Of a stretch of DNA of 30,577 nucleotides, positions 14,060-21,325 are shown piece by piece. Origin of the DNA: a virus. The notes beneath the pieces were generated by a model. It searched no databases, had not been told where the DNA came from, and worked only from the letters and a program-made list of their open reading frames with translations. A program made the translations under genes and the position numbers. The stretch covers positions 1 through 30,577 of IMG/VR virus record IMGVR_UViG_3300034101_004187; one strand, 5' to 3'. Position 1 is the first letter of the stretch. Every line of letters starts with the position of its first letter.

Positions 14060-14371
14060 ATGTCAGGCATCTCCATACCACCCGTCGTATTCAATTCCCT
14101 CTACCGCCACTACCGCAACGGCACGCCACCGGGCGGGTTCCTCGATGCCGTGCTCTCCGACAAGGCACACCTCTCGGCAGCATCGGCCGACCCTCTCAAC
14201 CGCCTGCACCTGGCGGACATCATCCTCTTCAACCATTGGGCCAAGGACTACGGCTACCTTCGGCAGGTGGGGGACCCAGCAGCATTCGACCTGAAGTGGG
14301 AGGCATGGCGCATCCGCTTCAGCCCGCAGGCAGAGGAGATCTCATTCGGACAAGGAGACGACGATGACTGA
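14060..14371 (+). CDS. Hypothetical protein, 103 aa
   Basis: ATG 14060 lies two bases after the polymerase stop. Sequence begins MSGISIPPVVFNSLYRHYRN and contains a helical centre (LNRLHLADIILFNHWAKDYG), ending in an acidic stretch (GQGDDDD). No family is recognised. Being directly downstream of the polymerase suggests a role in the same stage, but nothing in the sequence shows it. Confidence 0.65.
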   Translation: MSGISIPPVVFNSLYRHYRNGTPPGGFLDAVLSDKAHLSAASADPLNRLHLADIILFNHWAKDYGYLRQVGDPAAFDLKWEAWRIRFSPQAEEISFGQGDDDD

Positions 14372-14672
14372 CAAGACCATCAACCACCGCAAGGACATCA
14401 CCATCTGGGTCGAGGCCGACATCGTCAGCCTGGACATCACCTTCGACTGCACCATCTCCATCACCCACACCACCGCCGCACCCGGCCAGCGTGCCCGGAT
14501 CGTGGAGATCAAGGAAGCCGAGCCCATCCACGTCTCGTATTCCGACAGCGACGACAACGAGATCACCTGGCACTACGGCGACAACATGCCCCTCACCATC
14601 GTCAAGGCACTCGACGTCCTCGACGGCGTCATCAACGACAAGCTGCGCGAAGCAGCGGAGGAGATCCAATGA
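14364..14672 (+). CDS. Hypothetical protein, 102 aa
   Basis: ATG 14364 with AAGGAG about 8 nt upstream; overlaps the preceding gene by 8 bp. Beta-rich first half (HRKDITIWVEADIVSLDITF) and an acidic region with YSDSDDNEITWHYGD, then a helical end (LDVLDGVINDKLREAAEEI). No known family is recognised. Forms a chain with the next two genes through 4 bp and 1 bp overlaps. Confidence 0.65.
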   Translation: MTDKTINHRKDITIWVEADIVSLDITFDCTISITHTTAAPGQRARIVEIKEAEPIHVSYSDSDDNEITWHYGDNMPLTIVKALDVLDGVINDKLREAAEEIQ

Positions 14673-15076
14673 CAAACTCGACGACCGAATTCCCCACCAT
14701 CCGCACCGTCATCAACCAGATCCGTCCCATCCTGCCCGAGGGCTTCCGCCTCGTCGTGTCCTACAACGGTTCCGACGACAGCGGATGGTTCGAGGACTAC
14801 TGGTTCGAGGACAGCAAGGGCAACCGCATCGACGACCAGTCCCCCAATGCCAAGGCCGCATTCGAGATCGTCGGTGACAACCCATCCGCCATCCACGAAG
14901 AACTCTACAAGCTGCTCGGCACCCGCTTCCCGGGCTGGGAGATCGGCGACGGCCACGTCATCGGCAGCCACGGGTACTTCACCATCGACAGCAAGACCAA
15001 CTGCATCACCCAGAATCACTACATCGACTTCAACGATGAGCAGGACGAGAGTCCTGACGAGGTGGTCCCCTTCTAA
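14669..15076 (+). CDS. Hypothetical protein, 135 aa, faintly DUF6878-like
   Basis: ATG 14669 in an ATGA overlap, preceded by GGAGGAGATCC. The segment VVSYNGSDDSGWFEDYWFED and the later FPGWEIGDG...GYFTID pattern recall the small DUF6878-type proteins of phages and plasmids, in which acidic and aromatic residues flank a short beta unit. This is a resemblance from memory and could be wrong. Function of that family is unknown. Confidence 0.6.
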   Translation: MTNSTTEFPTIRTVINQIRPILPEGFRLVVSYNGSDDSGWFEDYWFEDSKGNRIDDQSPNAKAAFEIVGDNPSAIHEELYKLLGTRFPGWEIGDGHVIGSHGYFTIDSKTNCITQNHYIDFNDEQDESPDEVVPF

Positions 15077-15468
15077 TGCACCCCTACCACCACGCCCTCT
15101 CGTCCGCCAAGAAGCACGGCGGCCAGCCCTCCGACTACCAGTATATCCACGACTGGTTCGATGCAACCAAAGCGTTCTTCGGTGACGCCCGCCACCGTGC
15201 ACTTCGGCACCACACCGCCGGCATCTTCTGGTGCGAGGAGGAGTTCGGAACCACGGTCCCCACCAGCGAAGGCAAGAAGATCCCCGTCCGTGTCATCGCC
15301 GAGCAGCACGTGATGGAGGACATGGGTTTCCTGCCCACCCCTGAGTGGTGGCTGAAGCAGATGGTGCTGGCCCCCGCCATGAACCGGGTCCCCACCAAGC
15401 CCGAGACCAGCCCGGTCGAGGAACTTCAGCGGACCCTGGCGGTCGAGTTGTACAAGGGCGAAGGTTGA
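15076..15468 (+). CDS. DUF6915-like protein, 130 aa
   Basis: ATG 15076 overlaps the upstream stop by 1 bp (TAATG). The start MHPYHHALSSAKKHGG, followed by YIHDWFDATKA, RHRALRHHTAGIFWCE and VIAEQHVMEDMG, fits the His-rich pattern of a short conserved protein annotated as DUF6915 in phages and bacteria. No catalytic role is established for it. Named by resemblance only. An exact GCTGGTGGGG motif (15258-15267, read on the minus strand) falls within the gene. Confidence 0.65.
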   Translation: MHPYHHALSSAKKHGGQPSDYQYIHDWFDATKAFFGDARHRALRHHTAGIFWCEEEFGTTVPTSEGKKIPVRVIAEQHVMEDMGFLPTPEWWLKQMVLAPAMNRVPTKPETSPVEELQRTLAVELYKGEG

Positions 15469-15484
15469 TCGCTAGGATGGAGGC

Positions 15485-16090
15485 GTGTCCCACGTCACCG
15501 TCCTGATCGACAGCAGGGAGAAGAAGCCCCTAACCTTTCCCGCACACCTTGTGGTGCTGGACAGGAGCAAGCCACCCACCGCCGGTCGGTCCCGCACATT
15601 GACGGTCCGCACGCAGTCTCAGACCATCAAGACAGGGGACTACCGGTTGGTGGGGGGCAGCTCCGCAATCGAGCGGAAGGGCAGCTTCGAGGAGATCGCC
15701 GGTAACTGCATGACGATGGACGGCAGACGCCGGTTCCTGGACTGTTGCAAGCGGCTGGTGGGGGAATGCCGCACTGCCTGCCTCCTGTTCGAGGGCGCAA
15801 TCGGAGGGTTTGATGTGCGTGCTGGACTTCCGCATCCGGGTGTTGCGACGGATGCTTTATTGGATATCATCGGGGAGCACGGGTTGCCCCTGATGCTTCT
15901 TCCCCTGAGCACGACCGGCCAGCGTAGGGCCGCAGGTGAGTGGGCATTGAGGTGGCTCCTGTCGCAGGAGCGGAATGGCACAGGTCACCCTCACCACGGA
16001 CGTCAAGAACTTCAGCCGCAACACGTTCACGTCAGCGACGTCGGGAACCCCGAACCGGGTGACGACCACGACCCGACCGACCGGAAGTAA
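15485..16090 (+). CDS. ERCC4-type nuclease, C-terminus apparently recast
   Basis: 201 aa from GTG 15485, with GGAGG upstream. ERCC4/XPF nuclease domain: VLIDSREKKP at 6-15, TGDYRL (D52) and AIERKGSFEE with E63-R64-K65, matching the conserved (V/I)ERK signature. Enzymes with this domain cut branched or flap DNA, so a role in recombination or replication-fork processing fits. The last 40 or so residues (ERNGTGHPHHGRQ...) overlap the first 116 bp of the 15975 gene in another frame and look like out-of-frame coding rather than a native end. An exact GCTGGTGGGG motif lies at 15754-15763. Confidence 0.8.
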   Translation: MSHVTVLIDSREKKPLTFPAHLVVLDRSKPPTAGRSRTLTVRTQSQTIKTGDYRLVGGSSAIERKGSFEEIAGNCMTMDGRRRFLDCCKRLVGECRTACLLFEGAIGGFDVRAGLPHPGVATDALLDIIGEHGLPLMLLPLSTTGQRRAAGEWALRWLLSQERNGTGHPHHGRQELQPQHVHVSDVGNPEPGDDHDPTDRK

Positions 16091-16457
16091 CTCGACGGTC
16101 TTCGGCTCCAGCCTCAACTACATCAAGCTCAAGCTGCTGTCCACCGGGACCACGGCCCCCACCATCTACGTGTTCGGCTGGTCGTTCTGGTCCGACACCA
16201 TGACGTACGTGCCGCAGCTCCTGTGCTCCTTCAGCACAACCATGTCCGCCACCTCGCAGACTTCCCCCGAAGGGACCACCCTCTACGAAGTCGCAAGCAT
16301 GGCACTCATCACGGGCGACGCCAAGTTCTACACCGGAGTTTCTGGAACGGGCAACGGCGGGTTCGTGATGATCGACACTGTCGGTTGCCACACGCTCGAG
16401 GTCTGCGCTGTGGATGCCACGGGCACCACGATCCATGTCCTCAGCTCGGGGCTCTGA
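15975..16457 (+). CDS. Probable small virion/tail protein, 160 aa
   Basis: ATG 15975 has AGGAG about 7 nt upstream, so the start is well supported despite a 116 bp overlap with the nuclease gene. The protein is Thr/Ser/Gly-rich and beta-patterned (SLNYIKLKLLSTGTTAP, YVFGWSFWS). It has no catalytic motif. It begins a run of fibre-like proteins, so it is probably a small structural or fibre-associated component. The role is inferred from composition and position. Confidence 0.65.
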   Translation: MAQVTLTTDVKNFSRNTFTSATSGTPNRVTTTTRPTGSNSTVFGSSLNYIKLKLLSTGTTAPTIYVFGWSFWSDTMTYVPQLLCSFSTTMSATSQTSPEGTTLYEVASMALITGDAKFYTGVSGTGNGGFVMIDTVGCHTLEVCAVDATGTTIHVLSSGL

Positions 16458-16459
16458 CC

Positions 16460-18709
16460 ATGTACGAATACCGCAACCGCACCCGCTCTCTGTTCTCCAA
16501 CGCTCCATCCATTGCGTATGGATCAGGAGCGCAGTCATTCTTGAATGTCGAGACCATCGCTGGATCTCCGCTCGTTGGCGAGGCCGTTGCGCTGGCACTC
16601 CGTGGTCAGCAATCGATGACCGTATTCATCGATGGGGACAGCAACGAGAACCCTGGATCGGAAGGCTACCTGTCGCTCGGTGCTAGGAACTCCTCTTTGC
16701 TCGCGGCGCAGGACGCAGGCCTTGTTCGATCCGGCTTCATTTCTCCGGGGTTCTCCAACTACACGACCACCATCCCGGTGCGATCAAACGCGACGAACGG
16801 GAACGTGACTTCCTCGGATTTCACGACCAACCTCGTCCAGCAGAGCCAAGCACTTGCGACTTCACCGTGGACGAAGGATGCAAGCGGAACGGGATCGCTT
16901 GTTCCGACCGTCACGAACAACGATGACACGGCCCCGGACGGAACGCAGACCGCAACGCGCCTGCAGCTCACCCGAGGCGCATCGGGCTTCAGCCGCGTGC
17001 AGCAGCTCCGAACGTCCACGGCAAGCCAGCCGCACACGCTTTCGGTGTGGATGAAACTCAAGTCAGGGACCACACCTGTCGGCGTTGGACTGCGAATCGG
17101 CGGGGATGGCACGTACGTGGTGAATCACACGGTGACGAGTACGTGGCAGCGTTTCTCCTACACCGTCCCTGCGGTCGGGCAGCCGAACACGACCGTCGAT
17201 GCCCAGATCATGCTCTGGTCGTCAATCACAGGAAACAGCCTCACGGCAGACATCTTGGTCTGGGGTTGCCAGCTTGAGCTGGCGACTTCCGTTTCCGCGT
17301 ACATCCCAACTACCACGGCATCCCGGTCGCATAGCGACGTGCTGACCCCGATGCTCCCGGCATCGTGGATCGGCGGAAGCCAGCCGATGTATTCCGCGCC
17401 AAGCGGAACAGGAACGGCGGGTGTGTTCTTCAATCTGCAGTCGCGTGGAACGCACGTCGATCCTCGGCTAGGCGTCGGGGCGGGTGCGGACACTCCTTGG
17501 TGGTCGCAAACGGCTGGCGAGACCTTCTGCGACATCTACCTGCTCAAGATCAAGCTCCCCGGATACGGGTCGGAGGTGACTGCCCGCGTGACGGCAACGG
17601 ACACTCTGGCCGGTTTCGGCAGCGTGAACGCCGTGGCGACCTATACGAGCGGAAGCGGCGGTATCGCAGCAGCCAACCTCAACGCTAGCGAGTACACGAC
17701 CAATGACATCGCGGTGGTGCGGATTCCTGTCACGTTCCAGGACAGCGGCAACGTCACGAGGCTTGCCTCGCAAGTCAACATTACCGGGAGCGGCGGGAAG
17801 GTCGTTGTCTGCGGAGTGGAATTCGTCAGGCCGAACAGCAAGGGGCTGTCGTTCTCCGTGGTGTCTGCCCGAAGTGGGTACAAGCTCTCGCAGTACGTCA
17901 CGGATCACGCCGATGCGGGGCCGGTATACAAGACCATCGCGGATCGCGCAAAGGCAGACGGAGCCGTAGTCGCCTACTGGCCGCAGGCGTGCGTGAACGA
18001 TGCCTATGTGGCTCCCAAAGCAACGGCAGCGCAATTCAAGTCCACGGTGGAGAGCCGGATCGCACAGGTGCGGCAATCAACCTGGCTGGGCGGAGCCACG
18101 TTCATTGTCCTGCCCGGTGCGCCGTATCGTGACAGCGGGACGAACTCGGTCGATTCCAACGATGCGGAATTCGACAACTACCCGTCCGCGATGCGGGACA
18201 TCGCAACCCAGAACACGTCTGGCATCGTCGCGCTGAACGTTCGCAAGTACCTCCACAAACTCGGATTCAATCGCGCCAGCGAGAATCCGTTCCTGTCGGG
18301 ATTGGCCTGGACTGTCCCGACCTCCGTGCGCGGTGGTTCGGTTGCCAACATTGACGGCATCGACCAATGGCGGCTCAACGGATTGAACCCCGTCAATCCG
18401 CTCGTGGACTATTCCTACGCATCCGGCACGTTGGCATCCTTTCCTTCGGCGGGCTACATGGTCTCGGTTGCGACTGCAGCAGGAGCTTCGGATCACCCGC
18501 TCCGAACCGGCAACGGCAAGTGGTACGCCGCACGGCAATGGCTCACCATCCCTGGCGCATCTAGCATCACTTCGGAACCCGCCAAGACCGCCAACGATTC
18601 CATCGCAGCAGGAACGCCGGATCTCGTGCATTTCCGTGGTCACGCGGTATGGCGAGTTCGTGCAGCCGAAACCCATCTCCTGCTTCAGACGGCGGCAACT
18701 CTTCGATGA
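16460..18709 (+). CDS. Tail fibre/spike-like protein: SGNH hydrolase with inserted lectin-like domain
   Basis: 749 aa from ATG 16460. N-terminal SGNH block I is TVFIDGDSNEN (S61). Residues about 120-310 form a jelly-roll lectin-like domain of the kind seen in phage fibres: NLVQQSQALATSPWT, APDGTQTATRLQL, LWGCQLE-type (VWGCQLELA) and YIPTTTASRS. SGNH blocks resume with ARSGYKLSQYV, YWPQACVND (N513) and SDHPLRTGN (D678, H679). So the esterase core appears split by a carbohydrate-binding insertion. It would bind and de-acylate host surface polysaccharide. D and H are adjacent rather than spaced as DxxH, which is unusual. Codon use is less C-biased than the neighbouring genes. Confidence 0.75.
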   Translation: MYEYRNRTRSLFSNAPSIAYGSGAQSFLNVETIAGSPLVGEAVALALRGQQSMTVFIDGDSNENPGSEGYLSLGARNSSLLAAQDAGLVRSGFISPGFSNYTTTIPVRSNATNGNVTSSDFTTNLVQQSQALATSPWTKDASGTGSLVPTVTNNDDTAPDGTQTATRLQLTRGASGFSRVQQLRTSTASQPHTLSVWMKLKSGTTPVGVGLRIGGDGTYVVNHTVTSTWQRFSYTVPAVGQPNTTVDAQIMLWSSITGNSLTADILVWGCQLELATSVSAYIPTTTASRSHSDVLTPMLPASWIGGSQPMYSAPSGTGTAGVFFNLQSRGTHVDPRLGVGAGADTPWWSQTAGETFCDIYLLKIKLPGYGSEVTARVTATDTLAGFGSVNAVATYTSGSGGIAAANLNASEYTTNDIAVVRIPVTFQDSGNVTRLASQVNITGSGGKVVVCGVEFVRPNSKGLSFSVVSARSGYKLSQYVTDHADAGPVYKTIADRAKADGAVVAYWPQACVNDAYVAPKATAAQFKSTVESRIAQVRQSTWLGGATFIVLPGAPYRDSGTNSVDSNDAEFDNYPSAMRDIATQNTSGIVALNVRKYLHKLGFNRASENPFLSGLAWTVPTSVRGGSVANIDGIDQWRLNGLNPVNPLVDYSYASGTLASFPSAGYMVSVATAAGASDHPLRTGNGKWYAARQWLTIPGASSITSEPAKTANDSIAAGTPDLVHFRGHAVWRVRAAETHLLLQTAATLR

Positions 18710-18781
18710 CTGACATCGACCTTAAACCAACCGAATTGTAGTTGCTATCGCAAACACGCTTCTCCTCTCTCTATAACCCAC
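18710..18781. other. Short gap between the two fibre genes
   Basis: 72 nt, more AT-rich than its surroundings, ending CTCTCTCTATAACCCAC before ATG 18782. TTGCTA (18742) and TATAAC (18772) are both present but 24 bp apart, too far for a normal sigma70 promoter. No Shine-Dalgarno is visible for the next gene. Confidence 0.3.
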
Positions 18782-20545
18782 ATGAACGAACTTCAACTCA
18801 CCGCGTCAGGCACGATCCCCGGCTACAGCTGCGTCAAGCTGGTAGGGTCAGATCAAGTCGGAGTCACCACCTCCAGCTCCGATGTCGTGTTCGGGGTGAC
18901 CACCTTCTCCCAGAAAGAGAACGGGGAGATTGTCCAGCTGCAGAGTGACGAGAACAGCACTCGACTCCTGCGGGCAGGAGGGACCATTGCCGCCGGCGAC
19001 TTCCTTGTCCCCACAACCAACGGCTCGGTGATTGCGTCTTCTTCTGGTGTGTTTATTGCTTCTGAGTCTGCAGTTTCAGGTGAAACATTTTGGGCATCTC
19101 AAGTTCAATTTGCGGGAGGAGCCCCTTCTGTTTCGATCTCGGGAACAAGCGCGAATGGTTTCAATTACACGTTTAATTCAAATGTAAACACCATCACGCC
19201 AACCGGGGCAAGCGGATCGAACGCCAACACGATTTCCGGCGGCGGCAACAGCGCGAACCCGAACCTCATCCTGAACAACGCAGCCGACCCGACTTGCGCG
19301 TATCGCACCATCGGCGGCGGATACGACAACGTCATCGGCAGCACCAATCTTGGCGACGGCGCAATCGCCAGCATCGTCGCCGGTGGCGCGCACCATCGCG
19401 TTCGCAGGCCCACGGACATTTCGGACAACCCAAACCCCGCGTTGTCGGGACTCAACCCGGCTCCGACCACCGCCTGCCTATCCTTGGATCAGCCGGATCA
19501 CGGAACCATTGGCGGCGGCGGATACAACGCGATCCGCAACGGCAACTACGGCACGATTGCGGGCGGCGAGAACAACGTCCTAGAGGGAGAGAACGCCACC
19601 TACAACACCGCGCAGGGCGCGACCATCGGTGGTGGCGGCATCAACTTCATCACCGGCAACTACGCGACCATTGCTGGCGGCATCTACAACAAGGCACAGC
19701 AGATCTGGTCTGTTATCTGCGGCGGCTACGAGAACTACATCCAGATCCTGGATGCAACGCTGTTCAGCAACAACAGCGCAACAATCGGCGGTGGGAAGCA
19801 GAACCGAATCTACAACGGAAGTGCAGCGACCATCGGCGGTGGACTGACCAACAGGATCGGCGCGAGCGGCGATGCGGCGAATGATCGCGGGACGGGATCG
19901 ACCATTTCCGGCGGCGTCGACAACACCATCGGGGCCAATGGGACGAATGCGCGATACGCAAACGTGACCGGAGGGCAGCTCAACACCGTGAATGCGTGGT
20001 GGGGCAATGTCCTCGGCGGCTATAACAACCTCGTCAGCCCGAGTTCGTTCCCGAACGGCGAGTACTCGGTGGCGATGGGACGGGATGCCGAATGCCAGCA
20101 CCACATGACCGTGTGCCAGGGCGGCGGGATCTTCACGGGTGCGGCGCGAGGCAGCGCACAGACGCAAACCACCGTGCTGAAGGTTTCCACGTCCAACGCA
20201 ACTGCGACCGCGCTGGTTGCCGGTGGCGGTCCCGCGAACTCCGGTGAATTGGCGATGCCAAGCGATTGCCTGTGGGGATATCGCGTCATGGTGGTTGGGC
20301 GGCAGACGAATGCCAACACCAACTGCGCCTGGGAAATCACAGGGCTGGCAACCAATGACGCCGGAACCGCGGCCATCGTTGGAACGCCAACCGTGACGGC
20401 CCTGAATACCGTCCCGGCTGGATGGGGAAGCCCGACCGTGAGCGTCACCGGAAGCAGCACGCGGCTGTTCTTCAATGTCACGGGAGCGACATCCACCACA
20501 ATTCGGTGGGTGGCGCGAGTAGAAATCACTCAAGTCATTTCATAA
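18782..20545 (+). CDS. Tail fibre / head-fibre-like protein with GG-repeat beta-solenoid
   Basis: 587 aa. Residues about 1-95 (MNELQLTASGTIPGYSCVKL and GTIAAGDFLVPTTNGSVI) resemble the DUF2190-type N-terminus used by phage decoration or fibre proteins to attach to the virion. Residues about 176-418 contain about eleven repeats of the type (T/V)I(G/A)GG..N.(I/V), each about 14-25 residues. Such repeats form left-handed beta-solenoid trimers in YadA-like adhesins and phage fibres. The last 100 residues form a beta-rich tip (WGYRVMVVGRQTNANTNCAW ... RVEITQVIS). A trimeric receptor-binding fibre is the most likely reading. No ribosome site is visible. Confidence 0.8.
   Translation: MNELQLTASGTIPGYSCVKLVGSDQVGVTTSSSDVVFGVTTFSQKENGEIVQLQSDENSTRLLRAGGTIAAGDFLVPTTNGSVIASSSGVFIASESAVSGETFWASQVQFAGGAPSVSISGTSANGFNYTFNSNVNTITPTGASGSNANTISGGGNSANPNLILNNAADPTCAYRTIGGGYDNVIGSTNLGDGAIASIVAGGAHHRVRRPTDISDNPNPALSGLNPAPTTACLSLDQPDHGTIGGGGYNAIRNGNYGTIAGGENNVLEGENATYNTAQGATIGGGGINFITGNYATIAGGIYNKAQQIWSVICGGYENYIQILDATLFSNNSATIGGGKQNRIYNGSAATIGGGLTNRIGASGDAANDRGTGSTISGGVDNTIGANGTNARYANVTGGQLNTVNAWWGNVLGGYNNLVSPSSFPNGEYSVAMGRDAECQHHMTVCQGGGIFTGAARGSAQTQTTVLKVSTSNATATALVAGGGPANSGELAMPSDCLWGYRVMVVGRQTNANTNCAWEITGLATNDAGTAAIVGTPTVTALNTVPAGWGSPTVSVTGSSTRLFFNVTGATSTTIRWVARVEITQVIS
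19307..20034 (+). repeat. Tandem coding repeats of the fibre solenoid
   Basis: Encodes about eleven imperfect repeats beginning TIGGG, TIAGG, VICGG, TISGG, NVTGG or NVLGG, followed by ..N.I/V. DNA repeats are diverged (ATCGGCGGCGG or ATTGCGGGCGG variants), so the similarity is stronger at the protein level. Confidence 0.75.
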
Positions 20546-20554
20546 AGACAAGAC

Positions 20555-20755
20555 ATGACCATCGAAAGAGACAACACCGTCAAGCTGTCCATCCGTGATT
20601 GGACCGCCATCATTGCCGTGGTGCTGACGATTAGCGGCGGGGTCATCGGTGCGTTCATGCACCACGACCGGTTGCTCATGCGCTTGATCACCCAACAGGA
20701 GAACACCAATGCGCGGCTGGACAAGATTGAGCGCCAGCTTGACGCTGGTCGCTAG
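20555..20755 (+). CDS. Small membrane protein, candidate holin, 66 aa
   Basis: ATG 20555. Residues about 17-34 (WTAIIAVVLTISGGVIGAFM) form one transmembrane helix, and the C-terminal half is a coiled-coil-like charged helix (QENTNARLDKIERQL). Single-pass proteins like this often sit next to lysis genes as holins or holin-like proteins. It overlaps the following lipoprotein gene by 47 bp in another frame. No endolysin is recognised nearby, so the lysis role is inferred. Confidence 0.6.
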   Translation: MTIERDNTVKLSIRDWTAIIAVVLTISGGVIGAFMHHDRLLMRLITQQENTNARLDKIERQLDAGR

Positions 20756-21212
20756 CCTGCTGGTGGGGTGCAGCGAACTGGCCAAGGTCAGTCGGAACGC
20801 GAACGAGATCCAGGCTGAGTCGCAAGCGCTCATCGACCACGGACGGCAGGTGAACGACCAGGAGGTCATCGCCCGTGCCGGACGCATCCACGATCTTGCT
20901 GGCGACATCCATGCTCGCGTACCTCACCTTGAGGACAAGACACCTCAATGGCTGGAGGCATTGTGGATACTGGGTATCGCCGTGGTTGCCGTGGCGGTGG
21001 TCATCCTCCTCTGGCAGACGGGCCTTGGCACCGCTGTCCGAATCGCAATTGGCTGGCTCCCGCGCCGGAAGGTCCAGGACGCAGACCTCGCCGCCGGCAT
21101 GCTGGACCCGGACAAACCTGAAGATGCCCGCGAGTATGTCGCTGCGCGGCGGGCATCAGACCCGGAGTTTGATGCTGCGTGGCGACGCATTCACAAGAAG
21201 GAACGCAAATGA
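20709..21212 (+). CDS. Candidate unimolecular spanin: lipoprotein with C-terminal transmembrane segment
   Basis: 167 aa from ATG 20709. Lipobox LVGC with C21 after a basic MRGWTR start and a hydrophobic core; the next residue is Ser (not Asp), so outer-membrane sorting is expected in a Gram-negative host. Residues 22-80 are helical and charged. A transmembrane helix lies near 84-103 (ALWILGIAVVAVAVVILLW), followed by a polar 60-residue tail with an Asp/Arg-rich end. A lipid-anchored N-terminus plus a C-terminal transmembrane segment is the u-spanin layout (as in phage T1 gp11). Spanins fuse the two membranes at lysis. No endolysin is seen, so this stays a candidate. Confidence 0.65.
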   Translation: MRGWTRLSASLTLVASLLVGCSELAKVSRNANEIQAESQALIDHGRQVNDQEVIARAGRIHDLAGDIHARVPHLEDKTPQWLEALWILGIAVVAVAVVILLWQTGLGTAVRIAIGWLPRRKVQDADLAAGMLDPDKPEDAREYVAARRASDPEFDAAWRRIHKKERK

Positions 21213-21325
21213 TCCTCGCAAGTTTCTCTGACTTTCTCGGTAACCTGTGGTTCGCGGCCCTGCTCGGTGTGGTCGGCTTCGTCGCCGGCTGGTACCTCTG
21301 CAAGAAGCACGGCTCCAAGCTCTGA
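21209..21325 (+). CDS. Very small membrane protein, 38 aa
   Basis: ATG 21209 with AAGGA 8 nt upstream, in an ATGA overlap with the lipoprotein stop; stop at 21323-21325 overlaps the next start (TGATG). Sequence MILASFSDFLGNLWFAALLG continues VVGFVAGWYLCKKHGSKL: one transmembrane helix, basic tail. Probably an accessory lysis or envelope peptide; unproved. Confidence 0.55.
   Translation: MILASFSDFLGNLWFAALLGVVGFVAGWYLCKKHGSKL

Noticed and set aside
18742-18777. Promoter TTGCTA ... TATAAC before the second fibre gene
   Set aside because: Spacing is 24 bp, too long for a sigma70 promoter; no better -35 was found.
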